NCBI GenBank assembly: GCA_001662425.1
Contig: BDDC01000376.1
Coordinates: 15,035 to 56,945 of the forward strand
Reading direction: 5' to 3'
DNA: 41,911 bases
Origin: Chlamydomonas sphaeroides
Taxonomy: Eukaryota > Chlorophyta > Chlorophyceae > Chlamydomonadales > Chlamydomonadaceae
Part shown: positions 33,555 to 41,911 of the stretch, one piece after another
Layout of the letters: each line of letters opens with the position of its first letter
Numbering within the stretch: position 1 is the first letter of the stretch
Position numbers and translations under genes: made by a program
Notes under the pieces: generated by a model
What the model was told of the DNA's origin: nothing
Database searches by the model: none
Seen by the model: only the letters and a program-made list of their open reading frames with translations

Positions 33555-36500
33555 ATGCAACGGCTGTGGAGCATGGCTTTGGGCCGCAGCCGGCGCGGCG
33601 GCGAGCCATCGGCGGATGAGGGTTCTTCTGTTAGCGCACGGAAGCTTCGACGCTCCCAGTCCGCGCCGCAGCAACACAAGCAAATTTCGGCGCCGAACAT
33701 AAGCGATAGCGAGACGACGACGTCGACCGGCAGCAACTACGTGCTAACATGCTCTCAGTCGGCAGGCTACCTGGTAAAGCTCGAGGGCCGAGCCGACTAC
33801 CCCTTGAAGCCCGAGGAGTTCTTCGCACTCGTCACGCATCCAGGTGGGCGTTGTGACATGCAACGTGGTAATCTTAGTCCGGAGGGGCAGGGTGGCCGAC
33901 AGGGCGAGGAGGGGCGAGGACGGGCCAGGCGGGAACCAGCAGGGGAGCTCCCCTGGCGGGATGGAACCATAGGACGGGTGCGTCGTGGTGCGTGACGCGA
34001 CCAGGTGCACGGGCACGGCGTGGCATCTCGCCATCAGCCCGCTGCTGGAACCCCGTTGGCCCATCGCCTACGTGTCTCGCACACACGTGCTTTGCTGCAG
34101 CGGCTGGGGGGGAGGGCGGCGCTCGGACTTCAGCAGCGCAGGTGCAACCAGTCCAGGCAACGCTTCGGGCCTATCGGGCCACGCACATGGCGAGGGATCC
34201 ATATAAAACCCGCCCAGCCTGGCCTTAGACTGCTCGAATGGTTCGACCTGGCCCGACCTGCTGCTGACCCTGTACCTCCTTTCCAATCCCCACCGCTACA
34301 TCCGCAGGAGCCGCGGCATTGATCGCGTCCAAGCGCAAGTTGGTGGGCCGCAAGGTGCTCAGTTCGCAGCCGGGGCTCAAGGAGCTGCAGGTAGGATGAG
34401 GGCGGAGTTGAGGGCGGGGTGAAGGAAAGGCAGGGGTTGGGTCAAGCGGAATGGACCGATCATGTCGAAGGGTTGGGGTCGCCTGTTGCAGCCTGTGTGT
34501 TGTGCCGCCCGCGCCGCGGCTGCGCGCTGCCGTGGGGGTCCGCGCGGCCGCAAGCCCCACGTCACGCGCCCCTCTCCTCCCCCGCACCCCCCCGCCGCCC
34601 CGAGGTGACGCAGCTGAACAAGGTCAAGGAGTTCTTCCGCAAGCGGGTGCACAGGTGGGCGCAGGCGATGGGCGCGGGCGATGGATCGCCATCCTTCGCT
34701 GCGGGCCTCCGGCTCCGCCCCCGGCCGCAGCCTCCTCCACCTGCTGGCCCTGCGCCCCTGACACCCTCCTCCGACTCATCTCCCCTGCCCGCGGCCCCCT
34801 CCCTTCCTCCCTCCCTCCCCCTGTCTCCCAGCTCCGAGCTGGCCATCACCGAGGACGGCCGCGACCCCGCCGCACTGCGCATCAGCTTCCGCCTGCTTAG
34901 TAGCGTGAGTGGCAGCGCCAGCGGGGGCGGAGCGGCCTGCTGCACATCGCACGGGGCCTCTCGTACACGAGGGGCGGGGCGCCACACCCTGTGAACGAGG
35001 GGCGGTGTGGAGGAAAATCACGGCGCGACGAAGGTTGAGCGGCTAGCGGTACGCGCGGGGACACGCGGCGCACGCGCTGACCCGAGCTGCAGCTCCTTGC
35101 TCCACCGCCGTGTCCGCCTGCCGCACCCCTGCCTCCCCCCACCTACAGACCTTCTTCGCTCGCTTCGCGGGCGAGTGGTGCATCACCCCCGCCACCCACC
35201 CCGCCACGGGGGAGGTGACGGGCTGCGTGTGGCGACAGCAGCAGCACGTGCTGCCCGTGGGTGAGCGAGTGGGAGGAGGAGGACGCGGGGGAAGGAAGGC
35301 GGGGAGGTGCAGGTGATGAGACGGCTGGAGGCGAGGCACGGAATTTGGGAAGCTTCAGGGCTCCACGCGCACGCCGAGGTGTCCGTGGGTCCTTGCCGGC
35401 TGGCAGGGCCTGCCGTGAGCTGCGCACGGAGCCCCACCCGTGCCCAGCCTCCCCTGCCCGTGCCTGTACTCCCCGTCGCCCCGCCTCGACCCAGGTGTTC
35501 CCGATTGGCTGGCGCGAGTGCCGGTGCTGGGGCCGGCGCTGCGGAGTGAGTGGAGCCTTGGGGCGGGAGGGGGCCGCTCGGGCTCGGGGCTGCACGAAGC
35601 GTCATGGGGGGGGAGGGGGCGGGGCGCGACCTTGAAGCTGGGGGTCCGTGACGTCGGTCCGCGGCTGGGGCCATGTCCGCCTGTGCGCGTGCCTCTGCCG
35701 CATTGAACCACGTCTCACTCCTCGCACTCCCCTTCCCTTTCCCCCTCCCCCCTTGCCCCTGCCAGCCATCTCACTCAAGCACCTGGAGCGTGTGGTGCTG
35801 GAGACCAACGCCGCCGTGGACCAGGTGCGGCTGCGGGGCCGGCGCGTGTGCGTGCGACCAGGCTTGCTCGCTGTGCAGCAGCGCCATGCACACCCAACCA
35901 AGCAACGAAGCCAACGAACCTCATGCTTGCTCGCACCTGCCCAGATCATGGCTTGCTCGCACCTCATGCTTGCTCGCACCTGCCCAGATCATGGCCGCCT
36001 GCGCCTCCAGCGGCTGCTCCGTGGAGGCGGTGCTGCACTCCCTGTGCAGGCCCGCGGGCCAGGAGGGGACAACCGCGCCCGCGCCCGCCGCAGACGCCGC
36101 CGCGGCCGCCAGGTGCCCGCCCACCTGCACCCACGCCCAGGCCCCGGCCGAGTCTCCGCTGTGGGGGGCCGATGGGGATGAAGAGTGCGACGTGGCGTAC
36201 GACGACCTCACGGTGCATGGCGGGCAGCTGGAGGAGTGTTCCTCGGCGTCCACCGAGCTGACACGGCGGGCGCTGGGGCGGTGCGGCAGTAGCCTGCACC
36301 GCATTTGGGAAGAGCGGGAGGGGGCGGAGGCGAGCGCTGGGGCGTGCGGTGGTGTGCACGAGGAGCGGAGGGAGGAGGAGGGCAGCATGGGCGAGGAGCA
36401 GGCGGGGTCGGTGGGACTGGAGGACGAGGGCTGGGAGGACGCGGAGGAGGGCAGCTCGGGCTCATGGGGACAGGAGGACGAGGAGGCGATGGGGTCGGGG

Positions 36501-36662
36501 CGCGGCGCCGATGAGCCGAGCAGCGAGGAGGAGGAAGCGCTGGAGCTGACGGCGCAAGGGTCAGTGCGAGTGGCGGGGTCCTGCTGCGGCAAGGTCGGTG
36601 GCGCATTGTCGTGGTCTGGGCAGGGGCAGGAGCAGGAGCAGGTGGCCGTTGTGGCACACTGA
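33555..36662 (+). CDS. START/SRPBCC-like protein B with acidic C-terminal tail
   Basis: Eight exons join in phase: 33555-33843, 34308-34390, 34605-34654, 34832-34904, 35149-35260, 35495-35545, 35766-35824, 35988-36662 (463 aa). The first ATG in frame was chosen. A basic/Ser-rich N-terminus (LRRSQSAP at about 33-40) precedes the folded part: YLVKLEGRADYPLKPEEFF, ALVTHPG, a KLVGRKVLSSQPGLKELQ-type helix, LAITEDGRDP, TFFARFAGEW, RVPVLGPAL and HLERVVLETNAAVDQ (ends about 239). It aligns through to protein A, and the 83-, 112-, 51- and 59-nt exons have identical lengths in both genes. Residues 240-463 are acidic low complexity (EEEGSMGEEQ, SSEEEEALEL), following ASSGCSVEAVLHSLC. A lipid- or carotenoid-binding role is inferred from the fold only. 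Plant DUF220-type proteins are the closest family I can name. The acceptor of the last exon is duplicated. Confidence 0.78.
35918..35995 (+). repeat. 43-bp tandem duplication of a splice acceptor
   Basis: Two identical 35-bp copies (35918-35952 and 35961-35995) sit 43 bp apart. Each contains GCTTGCTCGCACCTGCCCAG followed by ATCATGGC, that is the 3' end of intron 7 and the first codons of exon 8 of START-like gene B. The downstream AG (35986-35987) keeps frame with the 225-codon last exon. The upstream AG (35943-35944) would add 43 nt and shift the frame. Confidence 0.85.
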
Positions 36663-37952
36663 GCAGGCGGGCGTCGGTGGAGGCATTTCTCGCTGAGCAA
36701 GCCCCCGCCATGTATTTGATTTTGTGATCGATCGTCTGCGTGTTTTGACGGGAGATATCATGCGGTTTGAGGGAGAGAGGAGGTGTTGGGAGATGTCTGG
36801 GAGTTTTGGGGCGAGCCATGCACCCATGCGCAGCTGGGCTAGGTTTGAAGATGTCTGGTAGGTTGCGCTGGCGAGAGTATGGTGTTGTTGGATCCTCCTG
36901 GTGGGGTTGGAGCGGTGCGTGCTGCCGTGCACGCCACTGCCATTCGTTACAGTGCTGGCGAATCGCTGGCCGGCGGGCAGGGGGGGGTCGTGCGGTTGTG
37001 GTGCGTGCCTCCAACTAGCGTGGCATCATGTCCAGGCATGCGGGGGGGGGGGTCCTGGGCTGTGCCACATGACGCTCAGGGCCTTGCAAGGGGACGGTCT
37101 TCTACAGCTTCTGATCAGTTGTAGAGCAGACGGTGGATAGGCAGCAATCCGACATCTGAAGGTGCCCCACATGGCGCCCACCAGTCACGTCCCCTTGTCG
37201 GCCTACCCGCGAACTGCTCGGGCGCTGTACGGCACCTCGCGGCCTTACACTCCAGCCGCGTTCATTCCCTGAATGTGTAACCCTATCCTTCAAGCCTTCT
37301 GAAGTCCGGCTCTAACCGACTCAGGTCGGCATATGGTAGCAGCCATCATGCCTAGATGTGCCTCGGGCGGATGCTGAGCGCACACTACCAGACGCTCTCG
37401 CCGCTCGTCCTTATGTCAGCGCAACGGAGCATGCGTCCATGTGTGCTCCTACACGCTCAGCCTTAGCTGAGAGCTACGCTTCCCGGCAAGCTCTTGGGAG
37501 GACGAAACGCGGCAATCGGTTTCGCAATTGCAGAGATACGACACACCACTCTACCTAGCGACCGGCCAAAACAACAAAACGTGTGCATTCCAACCCGCAA
37601 CGACTTGTCACACGGCAACAGGCACTGTTGTTTGCAGAGGCCTCGTTCGCAGCAATTGCAAATTTCCGTGTGCAAATACTAGCCGCCGTGAGGTCAAGGT
37701 CCACCGTCCGAGAAGCAACGAAAGACAACGAGGCAAGCACGATGCATCCCTGGCGAGGCGCTGCTCGTCGGGGTCAACGCCCGCACGGCTTCCGCAGCTG
37801 CGTCGCCTGTCAACCTGAGCCTCTTACCTAAATCCACGCACAGGCGACAGGCTTACGTAGTCGCACTTTTAGCTCGCCGCTGCTTCGACCTCACGACGCG
37901 CAGCCATCCCGGCTGCGTGACCATCCCGGCCACGTCAGCTACAGCAACGCTC
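36663..37952. other. START-like gene B 3' UTR and upstream region of gene C
   Basis: No convincing coding frame on either strand. Lower GC and many short frames at 37330-37900 suggest promoter or intergenic sequence in front of gene C. Confidence 0.4.
37276..37280 (+). terminator. TGTAA poly(A) signal candidate for START-like gene B
   Basis: The motif lies 0.6 kb after the stop codon, a usual distance for chlamydomonad 3' UTRs. Confidence 0.5.
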
Positions 37953-40759
37953 ATGCCCTCCTCTGCAACGCCTGACGTCGGCGCTGCTAGCAGTTGCAAT
38001 GGTAAAGAAGGTGGTGCTGGCCCCGATCAGCTCACGGTCAAGGAGGGCGAGGGGCTGCTCTACCGCCTGACGATGGCGTGCCAGGTGCGCGGCCCGCGGG
38101 CTGCAGTTTTCGCGACCCTCATTTTGTTCCAGGCCCACCACGAGAGGCAAATGCAGCTAATGCACGACGCCACCTCAGTGCGTCAAACTCTCGCTATCGA
38201 TTGCGCCGCCTCCCTGGCTGGCCGCGGCCCCCACCAGCTGGCTTGCGCCTCCCTCTCGCCTCTCTCGCCTCCCTAGCACCTGCCCAACACGCCCCCATCC
38301 GTGCTCCCCTCCCCAGCTGGACGCCAGCCCCGACGACGTTTATCGCCTGCTCACCGGGCCGCAGCCGGTGTTCCGGGCCGTCAAGGCAAGCCGGCTGGCC
38401 CGGTCAGGAGGGGCAGCGAGCGGGCGACATGTGGCAGCAATGCCGTTACCAGGAGCAGCGAGCTGGCATGGGGCTGGGGTCGCGGCTGTGCCAGCTGCGG
38501 CCGCAGCCCCTGCCCAGCCCCGATCCCTGCCCCCTCCCGCCCGCAGCAACTGTACCGGCGGGAGGTGGCGTCCGACCCCTCCCGCGGCTGGCGGAAGCTC
38601 GAGGTGGGCTGCGCCACCGCGGTGCGCCTGGCCTGGCTCAGCATCACCACCGTGAGTGGGGCGGCGGAGGGTGCGGAGGCCCGGGATGGCGGCGCCGGTG
38701 CCGGGGCGCGGGCAAGAGTGCAGGGGCCTGGGTGTGGCTGCACCGTGAGTCCACCAGGACGGCCCCGGCGTCTGGATGCGACGCTAGCAGCAGCGCGGCG
38801 GGGGGGCCTTGGCGTCGGGTTTGGGGGCCCCACGTGTTGGGTCCCTCAGCAGCGGTGTAGGTGGACTGCAGATGGGCGCAGGGCGGGATGTGTGGTGCTG
38901 CAGCGGGGGTAGAGGGACGGCAGAGAGCAGGGGCAGGGCGCAGCAGCACCGGACCGCACAGTGCGTTGCTGGTGGCTTGCAACACACGACACGCAACCCC
39001 ATCCGCACGTCCGTCTCCCCGGTCCCCCTCCTCCCTTGCGCACGCTGGTCCCCCTCCCCTCCCTTCAGGAGGCACACGTGATTGTGGAGGAGGACGACCC
39101 CCGCCGCACCATCAGCATAGCGCTGGCGCGGCCCGGCAGCATGCGGAAGGCAAGGGGGGACTTGGGCGTGGTGTGTTCTTTGTCAAGTGAAGTAACACGC
39201 TTCGCGGTGTTAGGGGGGGTGGCGGGGTTGGTGGTTGTGGAGAGTGGTGTATTTATGTTTAAAAAGTTTTAGAGTAACACGCAAGCGGCACTTCGAGGGG
39301 TTGGCGACGCGTTGGTCGTGCGTAACAAGCACGCAGGCATGCGTTGGGGTGCGCCAGTGTGGGGAGCGGGACCCAGTGCCGTCCCAAAGGAGCCAGCTTA
39401 CCAACATGTAGATTCCCTGGCGTGGGTTGCGCGTGGCGTTGTGGGACGGCCCGCATCACCCGCCGCCGAGCGCGCTAGTCAAAGGGGTCAAAGGGGGCCG
39501 GATTGAGAATCCGGAGGTGCCGGTCACAGCCATGATGGCCAACGGCGTCCATTGTCATCTCCAACTCATGTTGTGACCCGAGGGCCAGTATTTTTCCCCC
39601 GAAGGGGTGATATGCACAGGAACTCATGCTAACAACACAACACGGCCCGGGCACAGCACGCCCCAAGCGCAACGCGTAAACGTACCTTCGACTTTGACAA
39701 CCAACGGCAGCAGGGGCAAAAGCAGGCAGCATGATAAGTTAGAAGTATCTGTCGGCGGAAATTGGATGTGCACAGAGAGCAAGCAGGGCACACGCTAGTA
39801 GGAGTCTCGTCGGGTGTGTGTGTGCTGCGGCTGCAGAGGAAACAGGGGGCGCGTGGCGACGGCGGGCGACACGGGCTGATGGAGTAGGACGGCATAGGTG
39901 TATGACGTGGCGCGTGCACATGGGAAGCAGCGGGGCGTGTGTGCGTGTGTGTTCCAGTGTTCAGTAGAACAGAACCCCACATGCGGCACAGCACGCCCCG
40001 GGTACCATGGCGCGTCGGCCGTGTGCAGCGGGGATTCGGCTAGATGCGCCAGTGCGGAAGCGCGGCCCGGCCTGACCCGGATGGAATGGCGCGTCGGCCG
40101 TGCGAAGAGGGAATGCAATTCAATGCGCCAGTGCGGAAGCGAAGCCCAGCGCCGCCCGGAAGGAACCCGGTTCCCGCCCCAGCCCGCGTACCAGGTCGTG
40201 AGTTACCGGACGAGAATAGTAGCGAGTGTCGTAGTGCTAAGCAACGGTCAGGCGCAGCACCCGCCGACGTGCGCGCTAGTAACCCCATGCTAACAACGCA
40301 ACTCGGCCCCGGCACAGCACGCCCTCAATTCAACGCGTAGACGTACCTACGAAACAGGCAGGAGCCACCGGCAGCAGGGGCAGAAGGCACAAGGCATGAC
40401 AGGTTAGCAAGCGAACTCGGCGCACCGCGAAGTGGTGCACGAGGAGCAGGAAGCAAGCAGGGCACACGCTGCACGTGCAGGCTGTCGGCGGGTGCTGCGT
40501 CTGTGGAGGGAAAGAGTGGGGCAGGGCCAGGGGTGCAGCACAGGGGGAGGAGAAGTACGACAACATGGAGGGCCATGGCGTGCGCGCGTGCGTGTGTGTG
40601 TGGGGGGGGGGTGAGTGGGTGCCGGCGGCGGGCGGACTCGTAAGAGTTCTCCGCTTGCCGCCAGGCGTGGCCCTCACCGCAGCGCTGGGGGAGATCCTGG
40701 CCGGAGTGCGTGCCATGGCGGGTGCAGGGCCCAGGGCCCGCAGGCAGGCATGGGGTTAG
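37953..40759 (+). CDS. START/SRPBCC-like protein C, divergent and apparently missing middle exons
   Basis: Four clear phase-0 exons: 37953-38084, 38317-38385, 38547-38651, 39069-39149 (129 codons). A fifth exon at 40665-40759 ends in a stop. Visible segments are LLYRLTMACQ, LDASPDDVYRLLTGPQPVF, YRREVASDPSRGWRKLEVG and HVIVEEDDPRRTISIALARP. They follow the order of proteins A and B (PEEFFALVTHPG, RKVL...KELQ, LAITEDGRDP). The last exon (VALTAALGEILAGVRAMAG) resembles GFSLSAVRSVVEELDAAV of A and enters in the same phase (1). The counterparts of the 112- and 51-nt exons (TFFxxFxGxW, PVLGxAL) were not found. That interval holds repeats, so the gene may be broken, or may end early by reading through exon 4 to a stop at 39270-39272. 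Introns after exons 2 and 4 have GC donors (AAG|GCAAG). Presumed lipid-binding fold; function unknown. Confidence 0.5.
39626..39800 (+). repeat. Long repeat, copy A
   Basis: Begins ATGCTAACAACACAACACGG and contains GGCACAGCACGCCC, CAACGCGTAAACGTACC, GGCAGCAGGGGCA and AAGCAGGGCACACGCT. All recur in the same order 660 bp downstream. A partial third trace (GGCACAGCACGCCCCGGG) is at about 39985. Probably a non-autonomous mobile-element relic between gene C exons. Confidence 0.7.
40006..40079 (+). repeat. Dispersed repeat copy 2
   Basis: Shares the GGCGCGTCGGCCGTG and ATGCGCCAGTGCGGAAGCG blocks with the adjacent copy at 40084 and the copy in bHLH intron 9 at 18674. Confidence 0.65.
40084..40160 (+). 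repeat. Dispersed repeat copy 3
   Basis: Tandem neighbour of copy 2, offset about 78 bp, with GGCGCGTCGGCCGTG, GAGGGAATGC and TGCGCCAGTGCGGAAGCG blocks. It matches the bHLH-intron copy better than copy 2 does. Confidence 0.65.
40286..40472 (+). repeat. Long repeat, copy B
   Basis: Diverged direct copy of 39626-39800: same block order (ATGCTAACAACGCAACTCGG, GGCACAGCACGCCC, CAACGCGTAGACGTACC, GGCAGCAGGGGCAGAA, AAGCAGGGCACACGCT). Small substitutions throughout suggest an old duplication. The sequence between this copy and the last gene C exon (40473-40664) is G-rich and shows no gene. Confidence 0.7.
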
Positions 40760-40934
40760 CAGGCCAGGCCCGAGGGGCCGGGGCACTGTGGGCGCGGACC
40801 GGCCCAGTGGGCGTGGGGCGCGTATGCGCGTGGGCGCCCAGCCGTGACCCCGTCCGAATTCCTGTTAGCTGCCTGCCGGCCGGCGCCCGGGACGCGTGCT
40901 GAACCGCGATGCATAGAGCGCCACCGCTAACGCG

Positions 40935-41911
40935 ATGGCGCTGGCGGACGGAGTGATGATGTGGGTGCGCGCCGGGCTGGGGGCGCTGGCTGGGGGAGGG
41001 GTTGGGGGAGGGGCGCACGAGGTGGTGGCGAGCTGGCTGCAAGGCGGCGGGGGATAGGCGACAGCATCACGCTCAAACGGAGCGGCAGGAGGCTGGTCAC
41101 CTATGCAGGTGGCGCATGCGCGTGAGCAGGGCGGCAGCGTGGCGATGGTGCGCGTGGGGGCCACGCCTGGCGGCTGCCCGCCGCGTGTGCACAGGCGGCG
41201 GGCGGACTTGCGAAAGTTCCCGCACGCCGCCCAGTATGGCTTTGGCCGAGGCACGGTAGGGCCACGCCAGTGTGCTGGGCCCGGTGGCCTGTCAACGGGC
41301 GCCTGGGGCACGCTGTCGCGTGTACGATGCACTTGCCCGTGCCGCAAGAACGGCGGTGGGTGGCGTTGGGTGGCGGGCGGCAAGGGGCCACACGGTCCAG
41401 AGGGCGGGGCGTGCGACGGCCACCGATTGGCTCGCCTCCGCACACGGCTGCTGGAGTCCTCGACGCCAACCTCGCCACCTTTGTCCGTGCCCCTATTGCA
41501 CGCCTGCAGTACAGCGCCGGGCTGCAAGTGGCGCCGCTGCCCGGGCCGGCAGTCGGCGGGGCCGTGCAGCAGGGGGCCCTGCTTCCGCTGGCGGCCGCCG
41601 CCGCCCCGACCGCAGCGCCGGCGCCACTGTGGGGCCTGGCGGCGGGCGCGGTGGCACTGTGGGAGCGGGGTGAGCGGGGTGGGCGCACGGGGTGGGTTGT
41701 TGGCCGTCAAGTCCGGGGCTCAGCGGGCGGCCAGGGTAACGCCAGCGAAGGCATGTGCCCAAGGTATTCGCCGGGTGCCAGCGACGAGGGGCTCACGTGC
41801 CCGGTCCATTGTTTGGGTGGACAGCCCGTGCACGTGCCTTTCGCGCCGCAACTGACGGCGCTGCGCCCCGCTGACCTGCCCGCCCGCCCGCGCCCCCCCC
41901 CCCCCTTGCAG
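40935..41911 (+). CDS. Unrecognised gene, 5' part only, with apparent frameshifts
   Basis: I do not recognise the family. Biased coding frames line up as MALADGVMMWVRAGL... (40935 to about 41050), DSITLKRSGRRLVTY (about 41060-41104, another frame) and VAHAREQGG...VRVGATPGG...RRRADLRKFPHAAQYGFG (41109-41255, original frame, perhaps reading on to about 41320). A further segment, LDANLATFVRAPIARLQYSAG...PLWGLAAGAVALWERG, ends at a GTGAGC donor at 41670. A possible later piece is GASDEGLTCPVH (near 41780). The window ends exactly after a C-tract and TTGCAG, a textbook acceptor, so the gene continues. The frame switches near 41050 and 41106 are either indel errors (a G-run is nearby), an unusual small intron, or decay. 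Exon borders are approximate. Confidence 0.4.

Noticed and set aside
34201..34208. TATAAAA-like box
   Set aside because: It falls inside intron 1 of START-like gene B, with in-phase exons on both sides, so it is unlikely to be a core promoter.
36208..37014. 268-codon minus-strand Pro-rich frame
   Set aside because: Antisense of the acidic tail exon and 3' UTR of START-like gene B.
38961..39272. Frame continuing gene C exon 4 to a stop at 39270-39272
   Set aside because: Beyond 39149 codon bias is lost and the junction is a consensus GC donor. Kept only as an alternative early end for gene C.

Overview
The window looks like nuclear DNA of a chlorophycean green alga close to Chlamydomonas/Volvox (Chlamydomonadales). 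It is GC-rich with strong G/C bias at third codon positions. Genes are split by many short introns (about 85-465 nt) with GT-AG borders. A few TGTAA motifs, the algal poly(A) signal, lie downstream of stops. One gene is an algal beta-carotene ketolase. All gene models were assembled by hand from reading frames, splice consensus and phase agreement; none was checked against transcripts or databases.

Layout, left to right: (1) 348-4141 (+) POP1, the large protein subunit of RNase P/MRP, 7 exons. (2) 5119-8874 (+) a degenerate protein kinase-like protein with a tandemly repeated exon module. (3) 10474-13462 (+) a type I membrane protein with one scavenger-receptor cysteine-rich (SRCR) domain, a Pro/Ser-rich stalk and a short tail. 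(4) 15706-18981 (+) a bHLH transcription factor with a C-terminal ACT-like domain. (5) About 6.3 kb with no supportable gene (18982-25334), holding a microsatellite and short repeats. (6) 25335-28929 (-) START/SRPBCC-like protein A, with an assembly gap in a poly-Glu repeat. (7) 29327-31877 (+) BKT, beta-carotene ketolase, 9 exons, divergent from A across about 400 bp. (8) 33555-36662 (+) START-like protein B, a clear paralogue of A with matching exon lengths and phases. (9) 37953-40759 (+) a third, more divergent START-like gene C, apparently lacking two middle exons where repeats now lie. (10) 40935-41911 (+) the 5' part of an unrecognised gene that runs off the window.

The most interesting part is 25-41 kb: three related lipid-binding-fold genes flank a ketocarotenoid biosynthesis gene, one of them sharing its upstream region. 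BKT adds 4-keto groups to carotenoids, and START-type folds can bind lipids and, in some animals, carotenoids. A ketocarotenoid or lipid handling cluster is therefore a reasonable but unproven hypothesis. The genes in 0-19 kb look like ordinary, functionally unrelated neighbours.
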